A DNA stretch of 64,000 bases from contig JACKMA010000002.1 of assembly GCA_024235635.1 (NCBI GenBank), positions 62,001 through 126,000 of the forward strand, in the 5' to 3' direction. The position numbers were made by a program, and so were the translations under genes. Under the pieces are notes generated by a model. That model ran no database searches, was not told where the DNA came from, and was given only the letters and a program-made list of their open reading frames with translations. Source of the stretch: Zoogloeaceae bacterium. Lineage in GTDB: Bacteria > Pseudomonadota > Gammaproteobacteria > Burkholderiales > Rhodocyclaceae. Of this stretch, positions 45,401 through 53,519 are shown one piece after another. How positions within the stretch are numbered: the first letter of the stretch is position 1; every line of letters begins with the position of its first letter.

Positions 45401-45779
45401 TGCGCATGCGCGTGATGACGTGCAGCAATCCTTCCAGCAGCCCGAGCTCGGTCGGTGTTTCGCGCCCGACGGCCAGCAGATGCAGCGTGCTGTTTTCATC
45501 GAGCCGCAGCAGCGAACCGTCCTTCAATTGCACGGCCGCCCGGCCGGGAGGGCGGACGGCGACCATGTCGCCTGCGCACAGCGCAGCCGGTGGTTCGATG
45601 CGAAGCCACGGGGCATCTGTTGCGCCACGGCGTTCGACGACCCCTTCGGCGGAGAGCAGGCGACCGGCCGGATCGTCGCAATCGGCGATGGCGGATGCGG
45701 TCGTGAAGCACCAGACGGCGGCGGCCAGACCTCCCACGAAGCGCCGCGCAACCCAAGGCCGCGTTGGCCAGCAGTGCAT
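42411..45779 (-). CDS. FecR-domain / TPR / outer-membrane beta-barrel protein
   Basis: The protein has 1122 residues from the ATG behind CGAGGAAC. A signal peptide ends ASAIA. Next comes a FecR domain (AGDMVAVRPPGRAAVQLKDG ... TPFVNALVEGTEFSV ... ESGRVRTRNRHG, about residues 60-180), then helical TPR-type repeats (about 200-530; for example RGLAAVRSGNVEQGRSDTE). The last 500 residues are beta-rich with alternating aromatic residues and end in VLLQASVRF, an outer-membrane barrel signature. Proteins of this layout are often paired with CHASE2 cyclases, and here the cyclase is divergent from it. The role is unknown; sensing or export across the outer membrane is possible. Confidence 0.85.
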   Translation of the reverse strand: MHCWPTRPWVARRFVGGLAAAVWCFTTASAIADCDDPAGRLLSAEGVVERRGATDAPWLRIEPPAALCAGDMVAVRPPGRAAVQLKDGSLLRLDENSTLHLLAVGRETPTELGLLEGLLHVITRMRKHFTVTTPFVNALVEGTEFSVASDARGAQVVVESGRVRTRNRHGSVLLPAGAAIAAGIEQAPSRIEVRPLDALRWAIHYPQIVWHADDTLAGLSPRQAEALRQAQESMAAAHFAEALARLGPDAQDVPALSSTRISLLLALGRVDDALSRLGQSPAGTDAEADALRAVIEVARNQPQAIETARAASTRNEHSAAARLALSYARQARGELDMALAAAREASRLVPTNPFAWARRAELELSLARSAAARRSLAELNRHAPQLPRARTLLGFAQLIEGQTAAAQASFDDALAADDADWLAYFGRGLAAVRSGNVEQGRSDTERAVLLDPGNAELRAYLARVYVEEDRSVLAGKELDLARRLDPASPTPWQFDALRKLRDNDPIGALSDGRRAIALNDNRAVLRPPGLLDIDRAARHANLGAAYSEIGFSRSQRIAANDSLVDDPGGSAGHRLLAESYAGVPRFESARLSESLLARLRKPIGQQPMAPQQMLSQLPIVGGSRALTPDEGADLFERGPAHLSLSATAGSQSTRGLGLVAAHSTERSEVTLGHFNYARDAAPDLADIDLRASRIEFRHAPSVGLMLLAEASTEDRNGGSELEPLLAGVGLQPILLVDHPVSRDTARISLVRRLSDRSEGIVTAALQDIEESSIFRLLFLPFLLERKSTAKLHAREVGTRLQVGGTGYSMLVGAAHYRQETRSGSSFLPDTPLLLPSTQEHNQVFARATVDATPWLQLELGARYDILDDTPLASAKRPSAGAGIRLRSGSGTSLRVAAFNGVKGPKYNDQSLEPSQFAGFNRVFDDFDGTRWRRLAIALEHRLNGGGTLGAMVSRRKLEVPGLGCGPDCRGDWNELAHEAFVEVPFDERWALFASLNFESLSLDGDPFQVLTLPYRVRTTLIPVGAWVRVAPSLSARLEALQVRQKASIAAIPASDGTRRQDGWLANAKLSYARRGRDVVTSLAIFNAFDRRFDFQDNDLNGNPQVPRFHRERTVLLQASVRF

Positions 45780-46099
45780 GTTCTGTTCCTCGTCGGAAGT
45801 CATTACGTTCTGTTGCACGCTGCATATGACACTCTAGTCAGCACGCATGTCGATCACAAGACAGGGTGCCTTTTGTCATGATGGCATGAGGAAATATGTC
45901 ACGGACCGGTCCCCAGGCCGCCGCCCGCCGCCGCCAAGGGGCGCGAGCCGCGCTTTCGTGTTGCGGCATTTGCAGGGCAGGCCACTAGAATGGGCAGCGT
46001 CGGCCCTGGAGACTCACGCGATGCGCCAGACCGCAATGCCGTTCCACGCAAATCCGGCACACCGTGCGATGGTGCCGGCCGGAACCCGATGAGCATCGG
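45780..46099. other. divergent regulatory region of the FecR-TPR-barrel and cyclase genes
   Basis: It has no gene. A weak promoter toward the cyclase may be TTGTCA (45873-45878), 16 nt, TATGTC (45895-45900). The AT-rich part near 45820-45900 contrasts with the GC-rich surroundings, as expected of promoters. Confidence 0.4.
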
Positions 46100-48100
46100 A
46101 TGGCCGTGATTCCGGCACGGAATGCCGGACGCCGCCTGCGTCTGCTGCTGGGGCTGCCGGCGCTGTCGGGGCTGCTCGCTTTCGCCCTGTGGCTGACGCC
46201 GCTGTCGCGGCTCGAATGGGCGCTCGGCCTCGACCTGCTGTATGCGATGCGCGGGCACCGGCCGGCACCGGACGATATCGTCGTGGTCGCGATGAACGGG
46301 GCGTCGGCGCGGGCTCTCGGGCTGCCGCTCAGGGCCGACCGCTGGCCGCGGCGCCTGCACGCGGAGCTGATCGACGGTCTTCGTTCGGCCGGCGCCCGCG
46401 TGATCGGCTTCGACCTGTTGTTCGCACGGCCGCGCGATGCCGCCGACGATGCCGCACTGGCGCTCGCGATCGGACGGGCGGGAAACGTCGTGCTGGCCGA
46501 GACCGTCGAGCGCAATTTCGTCCGCGACGGCGCCAGGCTCGTCGCCGCGACCGAGATCAGCCGACCGCCGCTGGGGCGGTTTGCCGACGCCGCGTGGGCG
46601 ACCGCTCCGTTCGTGCTGCCCAAGACGCCGTACGGCGTGTTCGAGTTCTGGGTGCGGGTGCCGACGTTGGGCGATCGCCCGTCCTTGCCGGCCCGGCTTG
46701 CCGAATATCTCGGCGTGACCGCGGCCTCGATGCCCGACGGCGCCGTCGCGATGAACCTGTACGGCCCGATCGGCTCCTTCGACACCATCGACTATCCGCG
46801 CGCGCTCGAGATGCTGGCCGATCCGGCGCGTGCGTCCTACTTCGCCGGCAAGGCGGTGCTGGTGGGCTACTCCGAGACCAACCAATCGTTGCAGGTGGAT
46901 GCCTACCAGACGCCATTTACGCGGGACGACGGTGTCGATGTCAGCGGCGTCGAGCTGTGCGCGACGGCCCTTGCCAATCTGGTCGATCGAAGCTGGCTGC
47001 GGCGCCCGGCCGAATGGGTGGCGTCGACTGCGCTCGCGTTGCACGCGGCACTGCTGGTGGTGCCGTGGCTATTCCTGGGGGCCCGGCGTGCGATCGTCGC
47101 GATGGTCGTCGTGCAAGGACTGCTTGCGGTCGTCGTCGTGGCCGCCTTCTCGCAAGGCCTGCTGTGGCTGCCCCTGGTCGTGCCGTTGATGGCATCGCCA
47201 CTGATTGCGGCGGCCCTCGGCGCTGCCCACACACACATGCGCAACCTCAACCGTCACCGCGAACTCGAGCACGCGATCGAACTGGGGCTGTCGCCGGAGG
47301 CCCTGGCGCGCCTGTCGGCGATGATCGGCGACCTGCGGCAGGGCCGGACCCTGTTCGCGATCTGCCTGTGCAGCGACATCGTGTCGTTTACGCGATTGAG
47401 CGAGGGCCGATCGCCACAGGCGGTACGGGACATGCTCAATGCCTACCTCGAACGCTTCGCCGGCGCAGTCGAGGCGAACGGCGGACACATCGCCGACATG
47501 GTCGCCGACTCGGTGCTGTCGCTGTGGTTTGCCGACGAGGGCTCGGCCACCGCAGTGGCGGCCGCCTGTGCCGCCGCGTTGCGACTCGATCGCGAGATGA
47601 ATGGCCCGAGCCCGGCCGCCGGCGCCCTGCCGACCCGGCTCGGCCTGCACTGTGGGCCGATCTTCTATGGCGCGATCGGAAGCGGCGGGCGGCGCGAGCT
47701 GCATGCGGTCGGCGACATCGTCAATACCACGAGCCGGATCGAGAGCGCCAACAAGTACATCGGTACCCGGGTGCTGATCTCGCACGACCTCGCCGCGCAG
47801 GCCGGAGACTCGTGCTCGCTGCGTGGGCTCGGGCGCTTTGCGCTGTCGGGCAAGGAGCAGGTTCTCGAACTGTTCGAGCTGCGCGAGCGTCCGCCGTCGC
47901 AGACGATGGCGGCACGCTTCGACGAGGCCTTGACGGCGTTTCGTCAGGGCCGCCTCGACCAGGCCCGCGGCATCTTTGCCGAGCTCGCCGGTAGCGGCGA
48001 CGGTGCGCCCGCGGCGTTCTATGTGCGGGCTTGCGAAGCCGCGATCGCGCGGGGCGCAGCCGCCGACTGGCCGGGGGTCGCCGTGCTGCCCGGCAAGTGA
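46100..48100 (+). CDS. CHASE2-domain adenylate/guanylate cyclase
   Basis: The membrane protein has 666 residues. One N-terminal helix is followed by a periplasmic CHASE2 sensor (about residues 45-290, with LLYAMRGHRPAPDDIVVV and VIGFDLLFARP), three hydrophobic helices (about 300-375), and a class III cyclase domain. Metal-binding Asp are in LCSDIVSFTRLSE and VADSVLSLWF; the late motif HAVGDIVNTTSRIESANK is complete. A short tail follows. It would make cAMP or cGMP in response to an external signal. The Crp-like regulator at 35799 is a possible target. ATG 46100 is used; a GTG at 46064 is possible. Confidence 0.92.
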   Translation: MAVIPARNAGRRLRLLLGLPALSGLLAFALWLTPLSRLEWALGLDLLYAMRGHRPAPDDIVVVAMNGASARALGLPLRADRWPRRLHAELIDGLRSAGARVIGFDLLFARPRDAADDAALALAIGRAGNVVLAETVERNFVRDGARLVAATEISRPPLGRFADAAWATAPFVLPKTPYGVFEFWVRVPTLGDRPSLPARLAEYLGVTAASMPDGAVAMNLYGPIGSFDTIDYPRALEMLADPARASYFAGKAVLVGYSETNQSLQVDAYQTPFTRDDGVDVSGVELCATALANLVDRSWLRRPAEWVASTALALHAALLVVPWLFLGARRAIVAMVVVQGLLAVVVVAAFSQGLLWLPLVVPLMASPLIAAALGAAHTHMRNLNRHRELEHAIELGLSPEALARLSAMIGDLRQGRTLFAICLCSDIVSFTRLSEGRSPQAVRDMLNAYLERFAGAVEANGGHIADMVADSVLSLWFADEGSATAVAAACAAALRLDREMNGPSPAAGALPTRLGLHCGPIFYGAIGSGGRRELHAVGDIVNTTSRIESANKYIGTRVLISHDLAAQAGDSCSLRGLGRFALSGKEQVLELFELRERPPSQTMAARFDEALTAFRQGRLDQARGIFAELAGSGDGAPAAFYVRACEAAIARGAAADWPGVAVLPGK

Positions 48101-48344
48101 GCGTGGCGTTGCGCGCCAGCCGGCCGATGGCGGTGCCCGGTCTCGTGCGCCGTCGGCGGCGCGGACTGCCCGCGCCCGGCCGCATCGCCCGGTTTGGGCC
48201 CGAATCCCGGCCGTCCGGTGGGCTGCCGGCAACGCGCGCGCACCGGCTTGCACGAACGCCGGAAAAGCGGCATCATTCGCGCCTCGTCGCCGGCCGAGCG
48301 GTCGATCGGGGCGGTTCCGGGGCTGTGGTGTGGCCCGGAAAAAT

Positions 48345-48420
48345 GCGGGAATAGCTCAGTTGGTAGAGCGCAACCTTGCCAAGGTTGAGGTCGCGAGTTC
48401 GAGACTCGTTTCCCGCTCCA
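48345..48420 (+). tRNA. tRNA-Gly (GCC)
   Basis: A 76-nt cloverleaf includes the encoded CCA. The acceptor stem is GCGGGAA with TTCCCGC, the D arm GCTC/GAGC, the anticodon stem CAACC/GGTTG with loop TTGCCAA giving anticodon GCC, and the T arm GCGAG TTCGAGA CTCG. It reads GGC/GGT glycine codons and is followed by its own terminator. Confidence 0.97.
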
Positions 48421-48428
48421 GTTCAAGT

Positions 48429-48463
48429 GGGGAGGACATCGAGCGGATGGTCCTCCCCATTTT
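48429..48463 (+). terminator. Rho-independent terminator after tRNA-Gly
   Basis: GGGGAGGAC (48429-48437) pairs perfectly with GTCCTCCCC (48450-48458) and is followed by ATTTTCGTTT. It lies 8 nt beyond the tRNA. Confidence 0.85.
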
Positions 48464-48483
48464 CGTTTACGCTGCGATCCGAG

Positions 48484-49671
48484 ATGATCGACATCGCCAA
48501 TCCCCGTCCGGAGTGGATGCCACCGGCCTACGGCGGCGGCAGCATCCTGGACCTCGTGCATTGGATCCGGGCACGGCTGCAACTCCGGCCTGCCGACGCC
48601 GAGGTGCCGCTGGTAGGCGGCTTGCCGACGGCGGGCAGCCAGCGGCTGGTGCTGGCATTGTTCGACGGCCTCGGCGATCTCTACCTGCGCAGGCAAGGCG
48701 CGCCGTCGGCGATGTTGGCGTCGCGTCGCGCCGGGCTCAGTTCGGTCTTCCCGTCGACCACCGCGTCGGCGGTGACGACCTTGATGACGGGTCTGTCGCC
48801 GGCATCGCACGGCCTCAACGGGTGGGTCTGCAGAGGACACGGGTCGGTCGGGCTGTTCGAGCCCTTGCCGATGATCTACCACGACACGCGCAAGCCCCTG
48901 CGCCACTTCCTGCGGCGCCGGCGACTGTTTCCGTATCGATCGCTGTACCAGGAACTCGGCTGCATATCGTTCGTGATCAGCCCGGCGTGGCTGATCGACT
49001 CCGATTTCAGCCGGCTGCACAGCCGCGGCGCCGCGGTCGCGGGCTATCGCGCCCTCGACGAGGTGCCGGAACTACTGGCGTTCGCGCTCGAGCGGCTTGG
49101 ACCGCGCGGGCTGGTCCACCTCTACGTTCCCCATTTCGATGCGACTGCGCACGATCACGGCATGACCTCGCCGGAACTGGCCGCGATGTTTGCCCGGCTC
49201 GATGACTGCTTTGCGCGCCTCGCCGTGAATTGCGACGCCGCCGACGCGACCCTGCTGGCAACCGCGGATCACGGCATGATCGACGCGCCCGAGGATCAGA
49301 TGATCTGCCTCGGTGCCGATGCTGCGATCGCGTCGATGCTTGCCGCGCCGCTGTGGGGTGAGCGCCGGGCGGCATTCTGTGCGCTGCGGCCGGGGTGCGA
49401 ACAGGCCTTTCGCGAAGCCATCGCAGCGCGCTGGCCGGAACGCATCGACGTGCTCGGAGCACGCCAGGTGCTCGACGCCGGACTGCTCGGACCGGGTCGT
49501 CCACACCGGGATCTGGCCGTGCGCATCGGTGACCTGCTGCTATTGCCGCGCGGGGCCGGCACCATCGTCGATGCCGCCCAGCCACAGGACGTGCACCGTC
49601 TGGTGGCGGTGCACGGCGGGCTGTCGCCGGAGGAGATGAGCGTGCCGCTGCTGGTGGCCGGCAGCGCCTGA
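48484..49671 (+). CDS. alkaline-phosphatase-superfamily (nucleotide pyrophosphatase/phosphodiesterase) protein
   Basis: This 395-residue protein has the nucleophile region VFPSTTASAVTTLMTGLSPASHG (Thr as expected in the type I phosphodiesterase family), metal-binding HFDATAHDHG near residue 220, and LLATADHGMID near 258. The start ATG 48484 begins just after the tRNA terminator. No signal peptide is evident, so it appears cytoplasmic. The substrate is unknown. The 3' end faces the DUF1178 gene with a 2-nt gap. Confidence 0.85.
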   Translation: MIDIANPRPEWMPPAYGGGSILDLVHWIRARLQLRPADAEVPLVGGLPTAGSQRLVLALFDGLGDLYLRRQGAPSAMLASRRAGLSSVFPSTTASAVTTLMTGLSPASHGLNGWVCRGHGSVGLFEPLPMIYHDTRKPLRHFLRRRRLFPYRSLYQELGCISFVISPAWLIDSDFSRLHSRGAAVAGYRALDEVPELLAFALERLGPRGLVHLYVPHFDATAHDHGMTSPELAAMFARLDDCFARLAVNCDAADATLLATADHGMIDAPEDQMICLGADAAIASMLAAPLWGERRAAFCALRPGCEQAFREAIAARWPERIDVLGARQVLDAGLLGPGRPHRDLAVRIGDLLLLPRGAGTIVDAAQPQDVHRLVAVHGGLSPEEMSVPLLVAGSA

Positions 49672-49673
49672 GT

Positions 49674-50099
49674 TCAGTGGAGATCGTCCTTGGCGGGGGG
49701 CACCGGCAGGATCGGGATGCCCTCGTCGATCAGGGCCTCGACTTCGTCGCGGCTGGCTCGGCCGCGAATGCTGCGATGCTCGGATTCGCCGGCGTGAACC
49801 TTGCGCGCCTCCTGCGGGAAGTGCTCGCCGACGTCGTGGGCCGCGGCTGCCATCGCGCGCAGGCTGGCCGCGAGCTGCGCGGCCAGCATTTCTGCGGAAG
49901 GCCGGCTGCCGGCGGCGTCGGCCGTCCCCGGGCGCGAGGCCCGCAGGTAGGCGGCCGACGGTCGCCGGGCGACGTGATCGCTGCCACAGGTCGGGCAACT
50001 CACCAGGCCGCTGCCGCGCTGGCGCTCGAACTCGCCGGCCGACGCGAACCAGCCTTCGAAACGGTGCCCGTGCTCGCACTGGACGTCGATCACGATCAT
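49674..50099 (-). CDS. DUF1178 family protein
   Basis: The 141-residue protein starts MIVIDVQCEHGHRFEGWF and continues with SCPTCGS, a C-x-H ... C-x-x-C arrangement that suggests a small zinc site at the N-terminus, followed by a helical part. This is the standard DUF1178 form found across proteobacteria. Its function is unknown. Upstream in-frame codons are not conserved, so the start is set at MIVID. Confidence 0.88.
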   Translation of the reverse strand: MIVIDVQCEHGHRFEGWFASAGEFERQRGSGLVSCPTCGSDHVARRPSAAYLRASRPGTADAAGSRPSAEMLAAQLAASLRAMAAAAHDVGEHFPQEARKVHAGESEHRSIRGRASRDEVEALIDEGIPILPVPPAKDDLH

Positions 50100-50351
50100 G
50101 CGGGTGCGCCCGCGGCGGGGCCACCGTGCGTCCGCACGGTCGGCGACGGTGGCTGGAAGAAGGAGGCCGCGGCAGCGTGGGGCATCCGCGTCAATGTACA
50201 TCAATCGACGCCCGGCACGGCGTGATCCACGACGCCGGCCAACGGACGCTTGGCAGCGCCCCGATCACCTCGTGAGCGGCGCGGCGATGCAGGCTAAACT
50301 TCGAACGAGCGGGCATCGTGACGTGCCCGACCCGCATCGAAAGGATCCGCC

Positions 50352-51167
50352 ATGACCGACCGCTACGCCGTCTTCGGCAACCCCATTGCCCACAGCCAGT
50401 CGCCACGGCTGCACACCGAATTCGCACGCCAGTGCGGCCAGGACATCGCCTACGAGGCCATCCTGGCGCCGCTCGACGGCTTTGCCGAGGCGGTGGCGGC
50501 ATTCCGGCGGTCCGGCGGCAAGGGCATCAACGTGACCGTGCCGTTCAAGGTCGAGGCGCTCGAGATCGCCGACCGGCTGAGCGAGCGGGCGCAGATGGCG
50601 CGTGCCGTCAATACGCTCCGCTTCGACGACGACGGCATCTTCGGCGACAACACCGATGGGGTTGGGCTGGTCGCCGACATCCGCGATCGCCTCGGCGTCG
50701 ACATCGACGGTCGGCGGGTACTGTTGCTGGGGGCCGGCGGTGCGGCGCGCGGCGTCATCCTGCCCTTGCTCGAGGCCGGGGCGGCTGCGCTGATGATCGC
50801 CAATCGCACGCCGGAGCGCGCCGTCGAACTGATCGCGCCCTACGGCGTGCGCGCCGGCCTGCACGCCGGCGGCTTCGGCATGCTCGCCAAGCACGAGTTC
50901 GATCTCGTCATCAACGCCACGTCGGCGAGTCTTTCCGATCAGAGCCTGCCACTGCCACAGGGCGTGTTTGCCGCCGGCTCACTGGCCTACGACATGGTCT
51001 ATGGCAAGGGCACGACCCGGTTTCTGGCCGATGCGCGCGAGCAGGGCGCTGCCCTGCTGTCGGACGGGCTCGGCATGCTGGTGGCCCAGGCCGCCGAATC
51101 CTTCCGGCTGTGGCGTGGCGTGATGCCGGATATCGCGCCGGTAATGGCGATGCTGCGCGGCGACTAG
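50352..51167 (+). CDS. aroE: shikimate dehydrogenase
   Basis: The 271-residue enzyme of the aromatic amino-acid pathway reduces 3-dehydroshikimate with NADPH. Shikimate-binding SQSPRLH and NVTVPFK (catalytic Lys), NTDGVG with the catalytic Asp, the nucleotide site GAGGAARG near residue 129, and NRTPERA for the NADP phosphate are all present. The start follows GAAAGGATCCGCC. Its length is the family norm. Confidence 0.96.
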   Translation: MTDRYAVFGNPIAHSQSPRLHTEFARQCGQDIAYEAILAPLDGFAEAVAAFRRSGGKGINVTVPFKVEALEIADRLSERAQMARAVNTLRFDDDGIFGDNTDGVGLVADIRDRLGVDIDGRRVLLLGAGGAARGVILPLLEAGAAALMIANRTPERAVELIAPYGVRAGLHAGGFGMLAKHEFDLVINATSASLSDQSLPLPQGVFAAGSLAYDMVYGKGTTRFLADAREQGAALLSDGLGMLVAQAAESFRLWRGVMPDIAPVMAMLRGD

Positions 51168-51214
51168 CCGACCAGAGCGCGGGGTCGGGCCCGCGTTGGG
51201 TTCGGCGGGACCGC

Positions 51215-51460
51215 TTACGGTCGCGGCTTGCGGCGTCGCCCATTCCTGGCGCCATAGGCGACGATGACGACAACCAGGACCAGGGCATCGACCGCCAGCA
51301 GGATCGGCAGTGGGTCGGACCACTTGTCCAGATTGACCGTGCGTCCGAAGTAGGGCGGCCCGCTGCCGTAGGCCTCGGTGATCAGCTCGGCGTTCGGGTA
51401 GACCGCCGCGACCACCAGTGCGGCGATCGCCGCCGACACGATCCACGCCCTCGGTTTCAC
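51215..51460 (-). CDS. small two-helix membrane protein
   Basis: The 81-residue protein has a GTG start that overlaps the stop of the gene before it (GTGA). One hydrophobic helix is at residues 5-17 and another at about 48-66, with the polar segment AYGSGPPYFGRTVNLDKWSD between them and a basic tail (GRRRKPRP). Coupling to the L,D-transpeptidase-like fragment suggests a dedicated partner, possibly a periplasm-facing inhibitor. It could equally be an ordinary small membrane protein conserved near aroE. Confidence 0.65.
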   Translation of the reverse strand: MKPRAWIVSAAIAALVVAAVYPNAELITEAYGSGPPYFGRTVNLDKWSDPLPILLAVDALVLVVVIVAYGARNGRRRKPRP

Positions 51461-51806
51461 GGATGATCGACCGTCAGGTGGATCTGGCAGGCACGTCGCG
51501 GATTCTCCGGGCGGAGATTGCTGACGGACGTGGCCATGTGGGCGGTCAGATCGATGCAGCCGGCGCTCGCCCCGCCGTGGGTGAAGAATCCACCTGCCCG
51601 AGGGTGTCGGTGACCGTGAATGGATGGGTCGTCGCCCGATAATCGCCCCAGGCCTCTCGCGCCGACGATGCCGTGACAACCGCGCGTCTCGTGCCGTGGA
51701 TCATGACCAGGCGCGGATCGCGTGAGTGCTCGTTGCGACGGATTGTCCCGGTCGGACGAGGTCGCGTCCCTCGGCCGGGAGCAAGGTTCGCATTGCAGGC
51801 CGGCAC
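51457..51806 (-). pseudogene. DUF2778 / L,D-transpeptidase-like fragment, frameshifted
   Basis: Two frames complement each other. One gives AREAWGDYRATTHPFTVTDT, and the second, joined near 51600, gives GGFFTHGGASAGCIDL. The H-x-G ... S-x-G-C pattern is the catalytic signature of L,D-transpeptidase-like DUF2778 proteins, the family that includes Tlde1-type effectors. A single inserted base would restore one frame. The N-terminal part cannot be traced with confidence. It is either a decayed gene or a real gene with a base missing from the sequence. Confidence 0.5.
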
Positions 51807-52099
51807 ACCTGCCGAGCGTGATCACGGGCATTTCCTGAACGGGCAACTGCCGCCGTCGTGACGACGGCTGGCGCCGCGACGCCATGCCTTTGCGTGCGGC
51901 CGCTCCGTGCCGCGAACGCACCTGCCTCGAACGAAAAATCTGCAGGCGACTAGTGACTACCCGGTCAAAGATTTGGTAAGCTACTTTTCAAGCGTCTTCG
52001 TTCGGGCCGGCTTCGAGCGCCGGATCCCGAGAAGCCGCTCATCCGGCCGCCGTCGCGGCCGGCCAATCATCACCTTCAACGGAGGGAGGCAGGGGAGTC
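51807..52099. other. upstream region of the porin gene
   Basis: No gene is seen. The section 51935-51990 is markedly AT-richer than its surroundings and probably holds the porin promoter; GGAGGGAGG at 52081-52089 is its ribosome-binding site. Confidence 0.4.
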
Positions 52100-53158
52100 A
52101 TGAAGAAGAGCATTTGCGTGCTGGCGATCGCCGGCGCATTCGGAAACGCTGCGGTGGCCGGCGACAATGTCACGCTCTACGGCATCGTCGACATCGCCGT
52201 GGCCTACGGCAAGGCGGACGGCGCCAAGTTCACCGGCGTCATGCGCGACGGCGGCCTGGCGGGCAACCGCTTCGGCCTGAAAGGATCCGAAGACCTCGGC
52301 AACGGCCTGAGCGTCGTCTTTGCGCTCGAGCAGGGCTACCTGCCGGGCAGCGGTGGCGAGCACCGGGCAGGACGCGCATTCAGCCGCCAGAGCTGGGCGG
52401 GCCTGAAGGGAGGCTTCGGCACGGTCAGTCTCGGCTACCAATATGCGCCGGGCTATCTGATCCCGTACAACTACCAGGTGATGGGTGGCTCGGCCGGCTT
52501 TGCGCCGCGCTCGACGCTGGCATTCGCCGGTGGCTACACGATCTCGCCGGGCAGCGGCGCGCGCTTCGACAATGCGATCCGTTACGCCTCGCCCAAGTTC
52601 GGCGGTTTCGACGTGCAGGGCATCTACGCCTTCCACGCGGTGCAGAGCGACGACGGCAGCGACCCCGACCGTTCCGACGACGACCGCTACGGCATCGGTG
52701 CGACCTACGAGGGCGGCCCGGTAAAGGCCGGTCTGGTCTATCACAGCATCGGCACCGGTACCGGCGCCGACGATACCCAGGAACTGTTCGTCGGCGTGTC
52801 CTACGATCTCGGCGCCGTCAAGCTGGTCGGGAGCTGGTCCCGCAAGGATGCGGACGGCGATACCGCGGCCGACAACACGCTGTTCTCCGTGGGTGCGGTG
52901 ATGCCGGTCGGACAGTCCGGCAGCGCCCACCTCGGTTTCGCCAAGCTCAATCCGCGTGGCGACGACAACAACGGCAAGTCGATCACCGCCGGCTACATCC
53001 AGGGGCTGTCGAAGCGCACCAAGATGTATGCGGCGATCAACCGCCTGACCTACGACGACGGTGTCACCTATGCCGGCAACCCGGGGGCTGCGGTCAGCGT
53101 CGCAGTCGCGGGCGAGAGCGCCAATACGGTGCTCGCCGGCATCTTCCACAGCTTCTGA
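52100..53158 (+). CDS. general porin, betaproteobacterial type
   Basis: The 352-residue precursor has a signal peptide ending AAVAG and begins the mature barrel with DNVTLYGIVDIAVAYG. It contains the conserved NRFGLKGSEDLGNGLSVVFALEQGY and SRQSWAGLKGGFGTVSLGYQ strands, and ends in GIFHSF with the terminal Phe needed for barrel assembly. This matches the 16-strand trimeric porins of Burkholderiales and related orders. It forms a diffusion channel in the outer membrane. A terminator follows, so it is transcribed alone. Confidence 0.93.
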   Translation: MKKSICVLAIAGAFGNAAVAGDNVTLYGIVDIAVAYGKADGAKFTGVMRDGGLAGNRFGLKGSEDLGNGLSVVFALEQGYLPGSGGEHRAGRAFSRQSWAGLKGGFGTVSLGYQYAPGYLIPYNYQVMGGSAGFAPRSTLAFAGGYTISPGSGARFDNAIRYASPKFGGFDVQGIYAFHAVQSDDGSDPDRSDDDRYGIGATYEGGPVKAGLVYHSIGTGTGADDTQELFVGVSYDLGAVKLVGSWSRKDADGDTAADNTLFSVGAVMPVGQSGSAHLGFAKLNPRGDDNNGKSITAGYIQGLSKRTKMYAAINRLTYDDGVTYAGNPGAAVSVAVAGESANTVLAGIFHSF

Positions 53159-53220
53159 GCGCGCCCCGGGCACGGGTGCGTGTTTCTCCTCCCGTCCGGT
53201 TGCGTTCCCGGACGGTTGCA

Positions 53221-53253
53221 AGGGCCGACCTGGCGACGGGTCGGCCCTTTTTT
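53221..53253 (+). terminator. Rho-independent terminator of the porin gene
   Basis: AGGGCCGACC (53221-53230) pairs with GGTCGGCCCT (53239-53248) around an 8-nt loop, and six T follow. Confidence 0.93.
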
Positions 53254-53293
53254 GTGCCTCGCAGCCGATCGTCGATTGCTTCGCATAAATGTT

Positions 53294-53334
53294 TTGGTCA
53301 AGCGTTTGACAGGGTAGTTAAAGCATGGAACAAT
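53294..53334 (+). promoter_or_regulatory. promoter of the ABC transporter/CoA operon with inverted repeat at -35
   Basis: TTGACA (53306-53311, consensus), 17 nt, AACAAT (53329-53334) form a sigma70 promoter. GTCAA (53297-53301) and TTGAC (53306-53310) form an inverted repeat with a 4-nt spacer over the -35 box, reminiscent of TetR-type FadR/PsrA operators. No regulator gene is adjacent. Confidence 0.6.
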
Positions 53335-53430
53335 GCAATTCATCGAGGCGAGCAGGCAAGCAAAGACCTGTGCCCGGCATTCATCCGGCGGCACGCCGGT
53401 GAGCAAAAAAACCCTGAGGGAGACAAACTC

Positions 53431-53502
53431 ATGAAGCCTTCTGCAGTTCCTTCGATCGTCATGGCCCGGTGCGCCTTGCGGCATCGGCCCTGCGATTGCT
53501 GA
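53431..53502 (+). other. 23-codon leader ORF or remnant of a gene start
   Basis: A strong GAGGGAGACAAACTC leader precedes an ATG that opens MKPSAVPSIVMA and then stops after 23 codons, 17 nt before the permease start. The same type of leader is used for real genes here. It may be the surviving start of a deleted substrate-binding protein gene, or a translated leader that couples to the permease. Confidence 0.3.
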
Positions 53503-53519
53503 CCGGCCGGGAGACGAGG

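Noticed and set aside
43566..45881. 771-codon open frame on the plus strand opposite the FecR-TPR-barrel gene
   Set aside because: Shadow of a long GC-rich gene; no motifs, and the minus-strand product has signal peptide, FecR, TPR and barrel features.
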